DNA of 64,000 nucleotides, taken from contig NZ_SJZG01000009.1 of assembly GCF_004959775.1 (NCBI RefSeq), forward strand, positions 62,001-126,000, in the 5' to 3' direction. Source of the stretch: Agromyces sp. H66. GTDB lineage: Bacteria; Actinomycetota; Actinomycetes; Actinomycetales; Microbacteriaceae. Under the pieces are notes generated by a model. It was not told the origin of the DNA. It was given only the letters and a program-made list of their open reading frames with translations, and did not search any database. Positions 43,920 to 52,688 of this stretch are shown piece by piece; the stretch's first letter is position 1; every line of letters starts with the position of its first letter. The translations under genes and the position numbers were made by a program.

Positions 43920-45625
43920 GACCGAGCGCAGGGCTCACCTTCGGAGGGCGCTACGAACTGCAGTCCCGGATCGCCATCGGCGGCATGGGTGAGGTGTGGC
44001 AGGCCACCGATCTCGTCATCGGCCGTCAGGTCGCGATCAAGATCCTGAAGGACGAGTACCTCGGCGACCCCGGCTTCCTCGAGCGGTTCCGCGCCGAGGC
44101 CCGGCATGCCGCGCTCGTGAACCACGAGGGCATCGCGAACGTCTTCGACTACGGCGAGGAGGAGGGCAGCGCCTACCTCGTCATGGAGCTGGTGCCCGGC
44201 GAGGCGCTCTCGACCATCCTCGAGCGTGAGCACGTACTCTCGACCGACAAGGTGCTCGACATCGTGGCGCAGACCGCGGCCGCGCTGCAGGCCGCGCACG
44301 CCGCGGGCCTCGTGCACCGCGACATCAAGCCCGGCAACCTGCTCATCACGCCCGACGGACGGGTGAAGATCACCGACTTCGGCATCGCCCGCATCGCCGA
44401 CCAGGTACCGCTCACCGCCACCGGCCAGGTCATGGGCACCGTGCAGTACCTCTCGCCCGAGCAGGCGTCGGGCCACCCGGCGTCGCCGACCACCGACATC
44501 TACTCGCTCGGCATCGTCGCCTACGAAGCCCTCGCCGGCCGCCGGCCGTTCACGGGCGAGTCGCAGGTCGCGATCGCCATGGCGCAGATCAACGAGACGC
44601 CGCCCGACCTTCCGGTCACGGTATCCGAGCCGGTGCGCAACCTCGTGTACTCGTCGATCGCGAAGAACCCGGCCGACCGTCCGCAGTCGGCCGCGCACCT
44701 CGCGCGCGCCGCGACGGCGCTCCGTCGCGGCGACGTGCAGGCCGCCGCCGCGGCCGTTCCCGCCGTGCTCGGCGCCGGCGGCATCACCGCGGCGACGATG
44801 CTCATGCCCCAGCCGGGCGCCACGGCCGCGACCACGGTGCTGCCGGCGGCCGCAGGGGGCGGCATGAGCACGACCGAGACGGTCGAGGAGGAGCCGGCCC
44901 AGCGCAAGCGCAGCCCGTGGACCTGGCCGCTCATCGTGCTCATCGCGATCCTCGCGATCGTGCTCATCGGCACCATCATCGCGCTCGCGCTGAACCAGGG
45001 CGACCGGAACCCTCCCGCCTCGACGTCGGCCCGTCCGACGGCGACGGGCACTCCGACCCCGACGGCGACCACGCCGTCCACCACCGAGGCGCCGCAGACG
45101 ATCCAGGTCGACCGCAACTCCTACATCGGCATGCACATCGACGATGCGGCGGCGGCGATCGAGGCGCTCGGCCTGCCCGTCACGCGTCAGGCGGGGGCCC
45201 CGGCCACGGAGCCAGGGCTCGCGAACACCGTCTCCGAGGTGAACCCGAGCGGGCCCGTGCAGCCCGGCACCAACATCACGCTCACCTACCTCACCGACCC
45301 CGTCGCCCCGAGCGCGCCGAGCGACCCGCCGACGACCGACGACAACCCGGTTCCGGCCGACGTCGGGCAGATCACCGTCAGCTGGAACGCCCAGTCGTGC
45401 CCTGCCGGGCAGACCCTCAGCGGATACGAGGTCGCGGTCACGGGTGACGCGTCCGTTCCGAACAACCCGGTCTTCGGACCCGGCACGACGAGTGCGCAGA
45501 TCAACGTCGACAACACCCCCGGCGGATCGTTCGACGTCACCTTCCGCTACTTCTGCGGTCAGCTCGACTCGCCGTTCTCACCGGCCCTGACGGTCCAGAT
45601 CGAGCAGGCCAACGGGAACGGCTGA
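43916..45625 (+). CDS. pknA: Ser/Thr protein kinase PknA, with an added PASTA-like extracellular region
   Basis: 569 residues. Kinase domain 12-275: Gly loop IAIGGMGEVWQA, VAIKILK, catalytic HRDIKPGNLL, DFGIARI, and activation loop Thr in PLTATGQVMGTVQYLSPEQA. One TM helix (about 340-362). Outside are a Thr/Pro-rich stalk, one PASTA-like unit (NSYIGMHIDDAAAAIEALGL) and an Fn3-like beta domain (ISVSWNAQSC-like, with two Cys). Mycobacterial PknA lacks these outer domains, so this kinase may itself sense wall fragments. Confidence 0.92.
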   Translation: MRPSAGLTFGGRYELQSRIAIGGMGEVWQATDLVIGRQVAIKILKDEYLGDPGFLERFRAEARHAALVNHEGIANVFDYGEEEGSAYLVMELVPGEALSTILEREHVLSTDKVLDIVAQTAAALQAAHAAGLVHRDIKPGNLLITPDGRVKITDFGIARIADQVPLTATGQVMGTVQYLSPEQASGHPASPTTDIYSLGIVAYEALAGRRPFTGESQVAIAMAQINETPPDLPVTVSEPVRNLVYSSIAKNPADRPQSAAHLARAATALRRGDVQAAAAAVPAVLGAGGITAATMLMPQPGATAATTVLPAAAGGGMSTTETVEEEPAQRKRSPWTWPLIVLIAILAIVLIGTIIALALNQGDRNPPASTSARPTATGTPTPTATTPSTTEAPQTIQVDRNSYIGMHIDDAAAAIEALGLPVTRQAGAPATEPGLANTVSEVNPSGPVQPGTNITLTYLTDPVAPSAPSDPPTTDDNPVPADVGQITVSWNAQSCPAGQTLSGYEVAVTGDASVPNNPVFGPGTTSAQINVDNTPGGSFDVTFRYFCGQLDSPFSPALTVQIEQANGNG

Positions 45626-45659
45626 CGGACGACGTGGACGTACGGGACGGAGCTGCACG

Positions 45660-47354
45660 GTGAGCGATGAAGGACGCGTGCTCGCGGGACGATACCGCGT
45701 GGGTGCGCTCATCGGGCGCGGCGGCATGTCCGACGTGCACGTCGGCACCGACGCCCGTCTCGGCCGTCAGGTCGCGATCAAGCTCCTGAAGCCGCAGCTC
45801 GCGACCGACCCGGCGTTCCGGATGCGGTTCCGCCAGGAGGCGCAGTCGGCCGCGCGAATGGCGCACCCCACGATCGTCCGCGTGTTCGACGCGGGCGAGG
45901 AGACCGTCGTCGATTCGGCGGGTCACGAGGTGCAGTTGCCCTTCATCGTCATGGAGTACGTCGAGGGGCGGCTCCTGAAGGACATCATCCACGAGGGTCC
46001 GCTCGAGCCGATCGCGGCCGTGCGCGTCATCGACGGCGTGCTCACGGCGCTCGAGTACTCGCACCGTGCGGGTGTGGTGCACCGCGACATCAAGCCCGGC
46101 AACATCATGATCACCTCGACCGGCCAGGTGAAGGTGATGGACTTCGGCATCGCGCGCGCGGTCTCCGATTCGGCGACGACGGTCGCCCAGACGACGGCCA
46201 TCCTCGGCACCGCATCGTACTTCTCGCCCGAACAGGCGAAGGGCGAGACGGTCGACGCCCGCACCGACCTGTACTCGACGGGCGTGGTGCTCTTCGAGAT
46301 GCTCACCGGGCGGCCGCCGTTCCGTGGCGACACGCCGGTGGCCGTCGCCTACCAGCACGTCAGCGAACGGCCGGTCAAGCCGAGCGTCATCAACCCGAAG
46401 GTCTCACCCGCGCTCGACGCGGTCGTCTTGCACGCGCTCACGAAGAACCGTGACGAGCGCTATCAGACGGCCGCCGAGTTCCGCGCCGACGTCGACGTCG
46501 CGGCGACCGGTCGGGTCCCCGTGCACCAGCAACCCGATGAGGCGACCCTGTTGTTCGGCGCGCCGACGGGGGCCCTGTCGACGTCGGAACTCGCACTGCG
46601 CCAGCTCACCGAGGACGAGACGATGACTCGCACCCAGCGTCGTCCCCCCGCGGTCTGGATCTGGTCGGGCATCATCGGGGTCGTCGTGATCGTCGTCGCC
46701 GTCATGTACTGGGCGTTCAACCTGCAACCGACCGACGACCTGCCGTCGAACGCACGCGAGATCCCGGCGCTGGCGGGCGTGACGTACGAGGAGGCGGTGC
46801 GGCAACTCCAGGAACTCGGGCTGCCGGCGAGCCGCATCGACGAGACGAGCGACACCGTCGCGGCCGGCCAGGTCATCCGCACCGACCCGCCCGCCGCCGA
46901 GATCGTCGACGCCGGTACCGCCGTGACCATCTGGGTATCGTCAGGTCGCGAGGCCGTGACGGTGCCCGACCTGCGCAACAAGTCCCTCGAGCAGGCGAAG
47001 ACCGACCTGCAGGCGGTCGGGTTGGTCCCCGGCACCGAGACGCGGGAGAACTCGCCGTCCGTGCCCGCCGACACCGTGCTCGGCACGTCGCCCGAGGCGG
47101 GCAGCTCCGTCGAGGCGGAGTCGACCGTCGACTTCCGCATCTCGAGCGGGATGGTCACGCTCACCGACCTCACGGGGCAGACGCTGTCGGCGGCATCCTC
47201 GTACCTGTCGGCCGAGAACCTGCAGCTGAATCCGATCCCGAAGCCCGACCCGTCGTGCAAGTCGCAGCCCGGCTCGCCCGTGACGCAGCAATCGCTGCCT
47301 CCCGGCGACGTGCCGCAGCGGTCCGACGTCGAGCTCACCTACTGCGCCGGCTGA
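45660..47354 (+). CDS. pknB: Ser/Thr protein kinase PknB with PASTA domains
   Basis: 564 residues, GTG start at 45660. Kinase domain 10-275 with IGRGGMSDVHVGTD, VAIKLLK, HRDIKPGNIM, DFGIARAV and TTAILGTASYFSPEQA (activation loop). A TM helix at about residues 338-360, then three PASTA repeats (from PALAGVTYEEAV, VPDLRNKSLEQA and LTDLTGQTLSAA), the last with a Cys pair. It senses peptidoglycan or lipid II and drives division-protein phosphorylation. Only 34 bp after pknA. Confidence 0.94.
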   Translation: MSDEGRVLAGRYRVGALIGRGGMSDVHVGTDARLGRQVAIKLLKPQLATDPAFRMRFRQEAQSAARMAHPTIVRVFDAGEETVVDSAGHEVQLPFIVMEYVEGRLLKDIIHEGPLEPIAAVRVIDGVLTALEYSHRAGVVHRDIKPGNIMITSTGQVKVMDFGIARAVSDSATTVAQTTAILGTASYFSPEQAKGETVDARTDLYSTGVVLFEMLTGRPPFRGDTPVAVAYQHVSERPVKPSVINPKVSPALDAVVLHALTKNRDERYQTAAEFRADVDVAATGRVPVHQQPDEATLLFGAPTGALSTSELALRQLTEDETMTRTQRRPPAVWIWSGIIGVVVIVVAVMYWAFNLQPTDDLPSNAREIPALAGVTYEEAVRQLQELGLPASRIDETSDTVAAGQVIRTDPPAAEIVDAGTAVTIWVSSGREAVTVPDLRNKSLEQAKTDLQAVGLVPGTETRENSPSVPADTVLGTSPEAGSSVEAESTVDFRISSGMVTLTDLTGQTLSAASSYLSAENLQLNPIPKPDPSCKSQPGSPVTQQSLPPGDVPQRSDVELTYCAG

Positions 47355-47368
47355 CGGCGCGGCGGGCG

Positions 47369-48007
47369 TCAGCTCGCGCGAACCAGGGGATGCAGGTGCA
47401 CCGCGCGTTCGCGGGCTTCGGGCATCCCGGCCTCTGCGAGCCAGTTGCCGAGCATCCGATATCCGCCCTCGGTGAGCACCGACTCGGGGTGGAACTGCAC
47501 GCCGAAGATGGGCGCGGACTCGTGGCGGAGGCCCATGATGACGCCGCCCTGGGTGCGGCTCGTGACCACGAGCTCGGGCGGCACCGTGTCGTCGACGACG
47601 GCGAGGGAGTGATACCTCGTGGCGGTGAACGGCTGCGGCACGCCCGCGTAGAAGTCGCTGTCGTCGTGCGTGATGCTCGACGTCTTGCCGTGCATGAGTT
47701 CCTCGGCGTTCGTCACCACGGCACCGAACGCCTCGGCGATCGCCTGGTGCCCCAGGCAGACGCCGAGGAGGGGCTGGCCCGTGGCGAGCGCTGCCTCGAC
47801 CACCGGGATGGAGACTCCGGCATCAGACGGCTTCCCGGGTCCGGGCGAGATGAGCACGGCGTCGTACTCCGCGATGCGCGCGGGCACGTCCTCGGGCGCG
47901 ATCGCGTCGTTGCGCACCACTTCGGTCTCGGCGCCGAGCTCCTGCAGGTAGCCGTTCAGCGTGTAGACGAAGCTGTCGTAGTTGTCGATGACGAGTACTC
48001 GGGTCAT
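47369..48007 (-). CDS. trpG: Glutamine amidotransferase, anthranilate/aminodeoxychorismate synthase component II
   Basis: 212 residues, class I GATase. IDNYDSFVYTLNGYL, oxyanion GPGKPSDAG, nucleophile Cys in LLGVCLGHQAI and the HPESVLT His/Glu complete the triad. It supplies ammonia from glutamine to a chorismate enzyme. In actinobacteria this origin-linked copy is called trpG or pabA and may serve both pathways. Its 3' end meets that of pknB with 14 bp between; its ATG directly abuts the upstream stop. Confidence 0.9.
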   Translation of the reverse strand: MTRVLVIDNYDSFVYTLNGYLQELGAETEVVRNDAIAPEDVPARIAEYDAVLISPGPGKPSDAGVSIPVVEAALATGQPLLGVCLGHQAIAEAFGAVVTNAEELMHGKTSSITHDDSDFYAGVPQPFTATRYHSLAVVDDTVPPELVVTSRTQGGVIMGLRHESAPIFGVQFHPESVLTEGGYRMLGNWLAEAGMPEARERAVHLHPLVRAS

Positions 48008-48163
48008 TCACTCCACCGTGACTTCGATCGGATTGACGATGCCGTCGACCCATGGGAACACCCATGTGAAGAGCGCGAACACGACGGCCGCGGCGATCAG
48101 CAGGAGCAGGATGATCCGCACCCACACCGGCCCGGGAAGCACCCGCCAGAGTGCAGCGTACAT
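48008..48163 (-). CDS. Small single-TM membrane protein
   Basis: 51 residues: MYAALWRVLPGPVWVRIILL, then a hydrophobic run and an acidic end (GIVNPIEVTVE). One TM helix. It stands between the sortase (one base gap) and the amidotransferase (no gap), a constant companion of the sortase in this family. It may be a sortase accessory; function unknown. Confidence 0.8.
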   Translation of the reverse strand: MYAALWRVLPGPVWVRIILLLLIAAAVVFALFTWVFPWVDGIVNPIEVTVE

Positions 48164-48164
48164 G

Positions 48165-48959
48165 TCAGGACTCCCAGCTCTCGACGATGTCGGCGATCTC
48201 GGCGGGCGCACCGGCGGTGCTCGGCTGCCATGACTCGAGCACGCCGTACGCGATGATGCGTTCCGCCGTCGAGTACAGCGGATTGCAGCTCGTGAGCGTG
48301 ATGATGCGGTCCGACGGCTCCAGGTCGGGGTGGTGCGGCACCGGGGCGAGCACTTCGACGGTCTCGGGCGTCACGTACTCGAGGTCGCGGAACCGGTAGG
48401 TGTACCAGCCGTCGCGGGTCTGGATGTAGATGGCGTCACCGAGTCGGAGTTGCTCGATCTCGTGCATGCCGCCGCCGTACGCGCTGCGATGCGACGCGAT
48501 CGCGAAGTTGCCCACCTCACCCGGCATCTGCGTGTCGGGGTAGTGGCCGACCCCGAGTTCGGTGCTGTTCAGCACGTCGAGTCCGACGCCCTCGGCGATG
48601 CGCCGCTGGGAATCCTCGCCGAAGCGCGGCACGTACATGATCGCGAACGGATCGCCGTTGTCGAACGAGGCGGCCGCGACCACGGGGTCTCCGTAGTCTT
48701 CGGCGGCGGGCGGAGCGTCGTCGGCACGGGCGGCCCGCGCCTCTTCGAGCCATTCCGCGCTGAGACCGGATGCCGCGGTCGACTGCTGGCCGGCCATGAT
48801 CGCGTCGTTCCACCAGAGTTGCCAGCCGAGGAACAGCAGGATCAGCGCGCCGGCCGTGAGCAGGACCTCGCCGAGCACGCCGACGACGCTGACGGGCCGT
48901 CGGCCGCCCGAGGTCGCCGCACCCCGCGCGGGTGACGGTTCGGGCTGCTCGTCGGACAT
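48165..48959 (-). CDS. srtE: Class E sortase
   Basis: 264 residues. Cytoplasmic leader, one N-terminal TM helix (VLLTAGALILLFLGWQLWWN), then the sortase barrel with catalytic His in FAIASHRSAYGG, Cys in TLTSCNPLYST and Arg in AERIIAYG. Class E enzymes anchor LAXTG-type proteins to the wall in high-G+C Gram-positives. First gene of the leftward trio with the small TM protein and trpG. Confidence 0.92.
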   Translation of the reverse strand: MSDEQPEPSPARGAATSGGRRPVSVVGVLGEVLLTAGALILLFLGWQLWWNDAIMAGQQSTAASGLSAEWLEEARAARADDAPPAAEDYGDPVVAAASFDNGDPFAIMYVPRFGEDSQRRIAEGVGLDVLNSTELGVGHYPDTQMPGEVGNFAIASHRSAYGGGMHEIEQLRLGDAIYIQTRDGWYTYRFRDLEYVTPETVEVLAPVPHHPDLEPSDRIITLTSCNPLYSTAERIIAYGVLESWQPSTAGAPAEIADIVESWES

Positions 48960-49031
48960 AGGAGCGATTCTATTCCCGCGTGCACAGAACCCGGCTGGGA
49001 GTCATCGGCCCACTCGGATAGAATCGCCCGC

Positions 49032-49271
49032 ATGGCACGTACGAAACCCCCGAAGCCCGCGCGCGCAGAGCCGGTGAGCGGCGAAGAGGCACCGAACCCC
49101 GTCTGGTTCAAGCCGGTGATGTTCGGATTCATGCTCGTCGGCCTCGCCTGGATCATCGTGTTCTACGTGAGCCAGGGCCGTCTGCCCGTCGCAGACCTCG
49201 GCTCGTGGAACATCCTCATCGGCTTCGGCATCGCCTTCGTCGGCTTCCTCATGACCACACGCTGGCGCTGA
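49032..49271 (+). CDS. crgA: Cell division protein CrgA
   Basis: 79 residues, basic N-terminus and two TM helices (WFKPVMFGFMLVGLAWIIVF and WNILIGFGIAFVGFLMTT) joined by YVSQGRLPVADLGS, the CrgA plan. Recruits wall-synthesis proteins to the FtsZ ring. Divergent from the sortase gene; followed by a strong terminator. Confidence 0.92.
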   Translation: MARTKPPKPARAEPVSGEEAPNPVWFKPVMFGFMLVGLAWIIVFYVSQGRLPVADLGSWNILIGFGIAFVGFLMTTRWR

Positions 49272-49284
49272 ACCGACGGATTCC

Positions 49285-49320
49285 GACGGTGGGCGGATGC
49301 TGCGGCATCCGCCCACCGTC
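49285..49320 (+). terminator. Terminator hairpin after crgA
   Basis: GACGGTGGGCGGATGC, loop TGCG, and its exact complement GCATCCGCCCACCGTC give a perfect 16-bp stem 13 bp after the crgA stop, followed by GCGTTCT. Confidence 0.85.
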
Positions 49321-49323
49321 GCG

Positions 49324-49424
49324 TTCTCCACAGGTTCTCCACATGCCGATCGCCCCACGTCCCCTGAACTGGCGTCAATTACAGGCGTGTAACTCTCCCC
49401 AACTGTGGACGGTGTTGTGGATAA
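49324..49424. promoter_or_regulatory. Cluster of DnaA-box-like sites
   Basis: TTCTCCACA at 49324-49332 and 49335-49343, TGTGGAC at 49404-49410 and a perfect box TGTGGATAA (complement of TTATCCACA) at 49416-49424, in a 140-bp non-coding stretch between crgA and the rhomboid gene. oriC is expected beyond the right end, so this would be a secondary DnaA-binding locus. Confidence 0.5.
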
Positions 49425-49460
49425 CTTCGTCCACCCCCGAGGGCCGCCTCAGCGCCCGCG

Positions 49461-50330
49461 TCAGGCGATGGGCAGGTAGAAGTAGCGCAGACTCAGCACG
49501 ACGAGCACGGCGACGAGTGCGACGAGGAGCCAGACCTGCATCGCCTGCTGCGAGCGCTTGCGGGTCTCGACATAGATCAGGCCGACGAGCGCACCGGCGA
49601 CCAGGCCGCCGAGGTGAGCCTGCCAGGCGATGTTGAAACCGGGGATGAACCCGATCACGAGGTTGATGCCGAGCAGCACGAACAGCTGCGTCGTCTGGCC
49701 GCCGAGCCGGCGCTGGATCACGAGGAACGCGCCCATGAGCCCGAAGACGGCACCGGATGCCCCGACCACGCCGGTGCGCAGGTCCCCGAGCCAGAGCACG
49801 CCGACCGACCCGGCGAATCCGGCGATCAGGTACAGCGCCAGGAACCGCCACCGACCGAGCAGCCCCTCGAGCAGCTGGCCGAAGATCCAGAGGATGTACA
49901 TGTTGAGCAGCACGTGGAAGAGCAGTCGCGTCGAGTGCACGAACACCGACGTGAGCATGCGCCACGGCTCGAAGTTGAACGGCAGCGAGTACACCCCGGC
50001 GTAGAGCAGCCGATCGGTGACCGCGAGACCCGGGATCAGCTGCAGCAGGAAGACCGCGAGCGTGATGCCGATGAGGGTATACGTCACGACCGGCGCGCCA
50101 CGCCCCGCCGCCGAGCGCACGCGCGTGATCACGGCGGGCTTCGTGCGCGGTGCGGACGCGCGCTGCTCGCGCATGCACTCGGGACAGATCACCCCGACGG
50201 GCGCCTGTGTCTGGCATTCGGGGCAGATGGTGCGCCCGCACCGCTGGCAGAGGATGTAGCTCGGGCGGTCGGGGTGCCGATAGCAGAAGCCCGGGCGATC
50301 GGCTCCGGCGTCGGCTCCGGCGTCGCTCAC
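49461..50330 (-). CDS. Rhomboid-family intramembrane serine protease
   Basis: 289 residues. A zinc-finger-like N-terminus (CYRHPDRPSYILCQRCGRTI, CPECQ, CPEC), then six to seven TM helices. Catalytic Ser in GVVGASGAVFGL, His in IAWQAHLGGLVAG, with the FHVLLNMYILWIFG motif. The B-box-like leader is standard for actinobacterial members. Substrates unknown. Next to ppiA, 7 bp away on the same strand. Confidence 0.92.
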   Translation of the reverse strand: MSDAGADAGADRPGFCYRHPDRPSYILCQRCGRTICPECQTQAPVGVICPECMREQRASAPRTKPAVITRVRSAAGRGAPVVTYTLIGITLAVFLLQLIPGLAVTDRLLYAGVYSLPFNFEPWRMLTSVFVHSTRLLFHVLLNMYILWIFGQLLEGLLGRWRFLALYLIAGFAGSVGVLWLGDLRTGVVGASGAVFGLMGAFLVIQRRLGGQTTQLFVLLGINLVIGFIPGFNIAWQAHLGGLVAGALVGLIYVETRKRSQQAMQVWLLVALVAVLVVLSLRYFYLPIA

Positions 50331-50337
50331 CGCGGTG

Positions 50338-50877
50338 TCAGGCCTGCTCGATGGTGATGCTCTCGATCACGACGTCCTCGAGAGGACGGTCGCGTCCGTC
50401 GGTCGGAACCGAGGCGAGCTTGTCGACGACGGCCTGGCTGGCGGCATCCGTCACCTTGCCGAAGATGGTGTGCTTGCCCTGCAGCCACGTGGTCGGGCCG
50501 ACGGTGATGAAGAACTGCGAACCGTTGGTGCCGCGCCCGCCCTGGATGCCGGCGTTGGCCATGGCGAGCATGTACGGCTCGGTGAAGTCGAGCTCGGGGT
50601 TGATCTCGTCGTCGAACTGGTAGCCGGGGCCGCCGATCCCCTGGCCGAGCGGGTCGCCGCCCTGGATCATGAAGCCGGGTATGATGCGATGGAAGACCAC
50701 GCCGTCGTACAGCGGGGCGTTCGACGTGGCACCGGTGCGGGGGTGGGTCCACTCGATCTCACCCGTCGCGAGGCCGACGAAGTTCTTGACGGTCTTCGGC
50801 GCGTGGTGCCCGTAGAGGTCGATCTTGATCGGTCCGTGGTTGGTGTTGAGGGTCGCGACAGCGGTGTGGATCGGCAT
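50338..50877 (-). CDS. ppiA: Cyclophilin-type peptidyl-prolyl isomerase
   Basis: 179 residues, cytosolic cyclophilin. VVFHRIIPGFMIQGGDPLGQ has the catalytic Arg, and TNGSQFFITVGPTTWLQGKH the binding Phe and Trp. Catalyses proline isomerisation during folding. No signal peptide. Same origin-proximal place as in mycobacteria. Confidence 0.95.
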   Translation of the reverse strand: MPIHTAVATLNTNHGPIKIDLYGHHAPKTVKNFVGLATGEIEWTHPRTGATSNAPLYDGVVFHRIIPGFMIQGGDPLGQGIGGPGYQFDDEINPELDFTEPYMLAMANAGIQGGRGTNGSQFFITVGPTTWLQGKHTIFGKVTDAASQAVVDKLASVPTDGRDRPLEDVVIESITIEQA

Positions 50878-50996
50878 TCCCTTATTCTGTCACGCGCTGA
50901 TTCGTCAACCGGCATGCAGGTTTGGGACTCCCACCCCGCTTCCAGCCGTTTCGGTGGCAAGATGGAGGGGTTCGCTGCACAACGATGGAGGTCGAG

Positions 50997-51509
50997 ATGA
51001 GCCTGTCACGCAAGCGTCGGAAGGAACTCAAGCGACTGCGCAGTAGTGCGGAAGAACTCTGGGGGGATCAGCAGCACGTGCTCGCGGAGGCGAATGCCGT
51101 CGCGCGGGAGGCGAGCCGAGTGCTCGGCAACGTCACCCGTGAAGAGGTCGTTCCGCGCGTGCGCACGGGCTACGAGAGCTACGTGCGTCCCGGCGTCGAA
51201 CAGGCCCGGGGTGCGATCGAACGCACGGCCGGCAACGTGCTCGGTTCCGTGCTGTCGATCGGAGACATCGCGAACGACACCCGGGTGCGTCGCGCGATCG
51301 CCCGGGTCTCACCGCGAGCGGCCGCCGTGGCCGAGAAGAATCGCGGTCCGGGCGTCGGCACCTACCTCTTGATCGGCGCCGCCGTGGTCGTGGCGGCCGG
51401 CGTCGCCTACGCGGTATGGCAGACGTTCCGCGCCGACGACGAGCTCTGGGTCGCCGACGACGAGCCGGCGCCGACCACGCCGCCGTCGAGCACGACTCCC
51501 GCCGCCTGA
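50997..51509 (+). CDS. Hypothetical protein with helical N-terminus and one TM segment
   Basis: 170 residues. Basic start (MSLSRKRRKELKRLRSSAEE), a helical amphipathic stretch with VRPGVEQARGAIERTAGNVL, a TM helix (about 122-148, TYLLIGAAVVVAAGVAYAVW) and an acidic, Thr/Pro-rich tail. Resembles the small YtxH-like proteins common in this family. ATG at 50997 chosen because GGAGG is six bases upstream. Followed by a strong terminator. Confidence 0.75.
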   Translation: MSLSRKRRKELKRLRSSAEELWGDQQHVLAEANAVAREASRVLGNVTREEVVPRVRTGYESYVRPGVEQARGAIERTAGNVLGSVLSIGDIANDTRVRRAIARVSPRAAAVAEKNRGPGVGTYLLIGAAVVVAAGVAYAVWQTFRADDELWVADDEPAPTTPPSSTTPAA

Positions 51510-51536
51510 CCCCGGGTTCCTCAGCGCTTCTCGCGA

Positions 51537-51563
51537 GGCCCCGTCCCTCCTCGGGACGGGGCC
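51537..51563 (+). terminator. Rho-independent terminator
   Basis: GGCCCCGTCCC, loop TCCTC, GGGACGGGGCC: perfect 11-bp stem followed by TTCGTGTT, 27 bp after the stop at 51509. Confidence 0.88.
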
Positions 51564-51595
51564 TTCGTGTTGCCCGCGCGGTTGCGGGCACTCAT

Positions 51596-52333
51596 TCAGA
51601 GGGCCCTGGCCGTCGCCTCGCCCGCGGTGAGGAACCGATCGTCACGGCGGAGTCCGAACCGATCCGGCAGGAGGCGGATGTCCCTGATCCTGTCGATCCT
51701 GAAGGTGCGAACGTCGTCGCGCAGTCGATCCCACGCGAGCACGTACCAGACCGGGACGCTGTAGTAGAGGTAGTGAAGCTCGATCTCGCGGTCGGTGATG
51801 CCGGCCCGCTGATCCTGGTACGTGATGACGGCGACCCGTCGGTTGGCGAAGGCGTCGAGCAGCGGCCGGGTGACCGAGTCCGGAGGCGCGGCGTAACTCG
51901 CGAGCACCCCCGCCGACGCGTGAGAGCCGACCAGGATCCGGGATCGGATGGCACGGATGCGTCGCTCCTGCGCGGGCGCGAACGACGTGGCGATCTTGCG
52001 CGCGATCGCATGCGTGTCGCCGAGGAGGATGGGTGATCCGACCTTCTCGGCGATGGTCAGGCTCACCAGCAGGCCGATGGCCTCGAGCTCGCTGAGGTGC
52101 ACCCGGCCGAGCGACCAGCCGTGCTCCAGCCGAAGCCCGCCGCCGCGTCCCCGGTCGCTCTCCACCGGGATCCCCTGTTCGCGAAGGAACGCCAGATCCC
52201 GGTGCAGTGTCCGGGCGCTCACGTCCAACTCGGAGGCCAGCTCGGCGACGGTCGTGTGATCCCGACCGCCGAGCAGGGACTTCAGGGACTCCAGCCGCTC
52301 GGCCCGGCTCGTGCCTCGGCTGCCACCCATCAT
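51596..52333 (-). CDS. YafY/PafC-type regulator with HTH and WYL domains
   Basis: 245 residues. HTH_11 at the N-terminus (TTVAELASELDVSARTLHRD, REQGIPVESDRGRGGG), linker, and a WYL domain containing LHYLYYSVPVWYVLAWDRLR and the basic TFRIDRIRDIRLL. Such proteins often repress a divergent small enzyme gene; that is the case here, with an operator in the short gap. ATG at 52333 or 52330. Confidence 0.9.
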   Translation of the reverse strand: MMGGSRGTSRAERLESLKSLLGGRDHTTVAELASELDVSARTLHRDLAFLREQGIPVESDRGRGGGLRLEHGWSLGRVHLSELEAIGLLVSLTIAEKVGSPILLGDTHAIARKIATSFAPAQERRIRAIRSRILVGSHASAGVLASYAAPPDSVTRPLLDAFANRRVAVITYQDQRAGITDREIELHYLYYSVPVWYVLAWDRLRDDVRTFRIDRIRDIRLLPDRFGLRRDDRFLTAGEATARAL

Positions 52334-52337
52334 TCAA

Positions 52338-52358
52338 ATATGACATTCAGTGGCATAT
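52338..52358. promoter_or_regulatory. Operator of the WYL regulator
   Basis: ATATGACA-TTCAG-TGGCATAT, a 21-bp imperfect palindrome directly before the regulator start and 37 bp upstream of the divergent gene at 52395. Confidence 0.6.
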
Positions 52359-52394
52359 TCGCCAATAGCATCCCTGACGAGGAAAGGAGAGGCC

Positions 52395-52688
52395 ATGCAG
52401 ATCGCACTGGCGCCATTCACGCTCAAACCCGGGATCACCGAGGAGGGGCTGCTCGATGCATCGGACGAGTTCGAGGAGGGATTCGTCCGGCACCAGGACG
52501 GAATCCTGCGACGGATCCTCGTCCGTGACCCCAACGGCGGGTACGCCGACATCGTGTTCTTCGAGAGCCGCGACGCGATGGAACGGGTCATCGCCGCCGA
52601 GGAGGACGACGAGGTGTGCGCACGGTTCATGTCGATGATCGACGACGGTCAGGCGGGCGAGTTCGAGGTCCTCAAGACCTACGAGTAA
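52395..52688 (+). CDS. Dimeric alpha/beta-barrel (antibiotic biosynthesis monooxygenase-like) protein
   Basis: 97 residues. IALAPFTLKPGITEEGLLDA, FVRHQDGILRRILVRDPNGG and YADIVFFESRDAMERVIAAE show the ferredoxin-like ABM fold. AGGAGAGG precedes the ATG. Probably binds a small organic molecule or removes a reactive one; divergent from its likely WYL repressor. Confidence 0.75.
   Translation: MQIALAPFTLKPGITEEGLLDASDEFEEGFVRHQDGILRRILVRDPNGGYADIVFFESRDAMERVIAAEEDDEVCARFMSMIDDGQAGEFEVLKTYE

Noticed and set aside
49324-49424. The DnaA-box cluster as the chromosomal origin
   Set aside because: oriC in actinobacteria lies beside dnaA-dnaN, which must be beyond the right end past the DciA gene; the cluster is too small and on the wrong side of gyrA.
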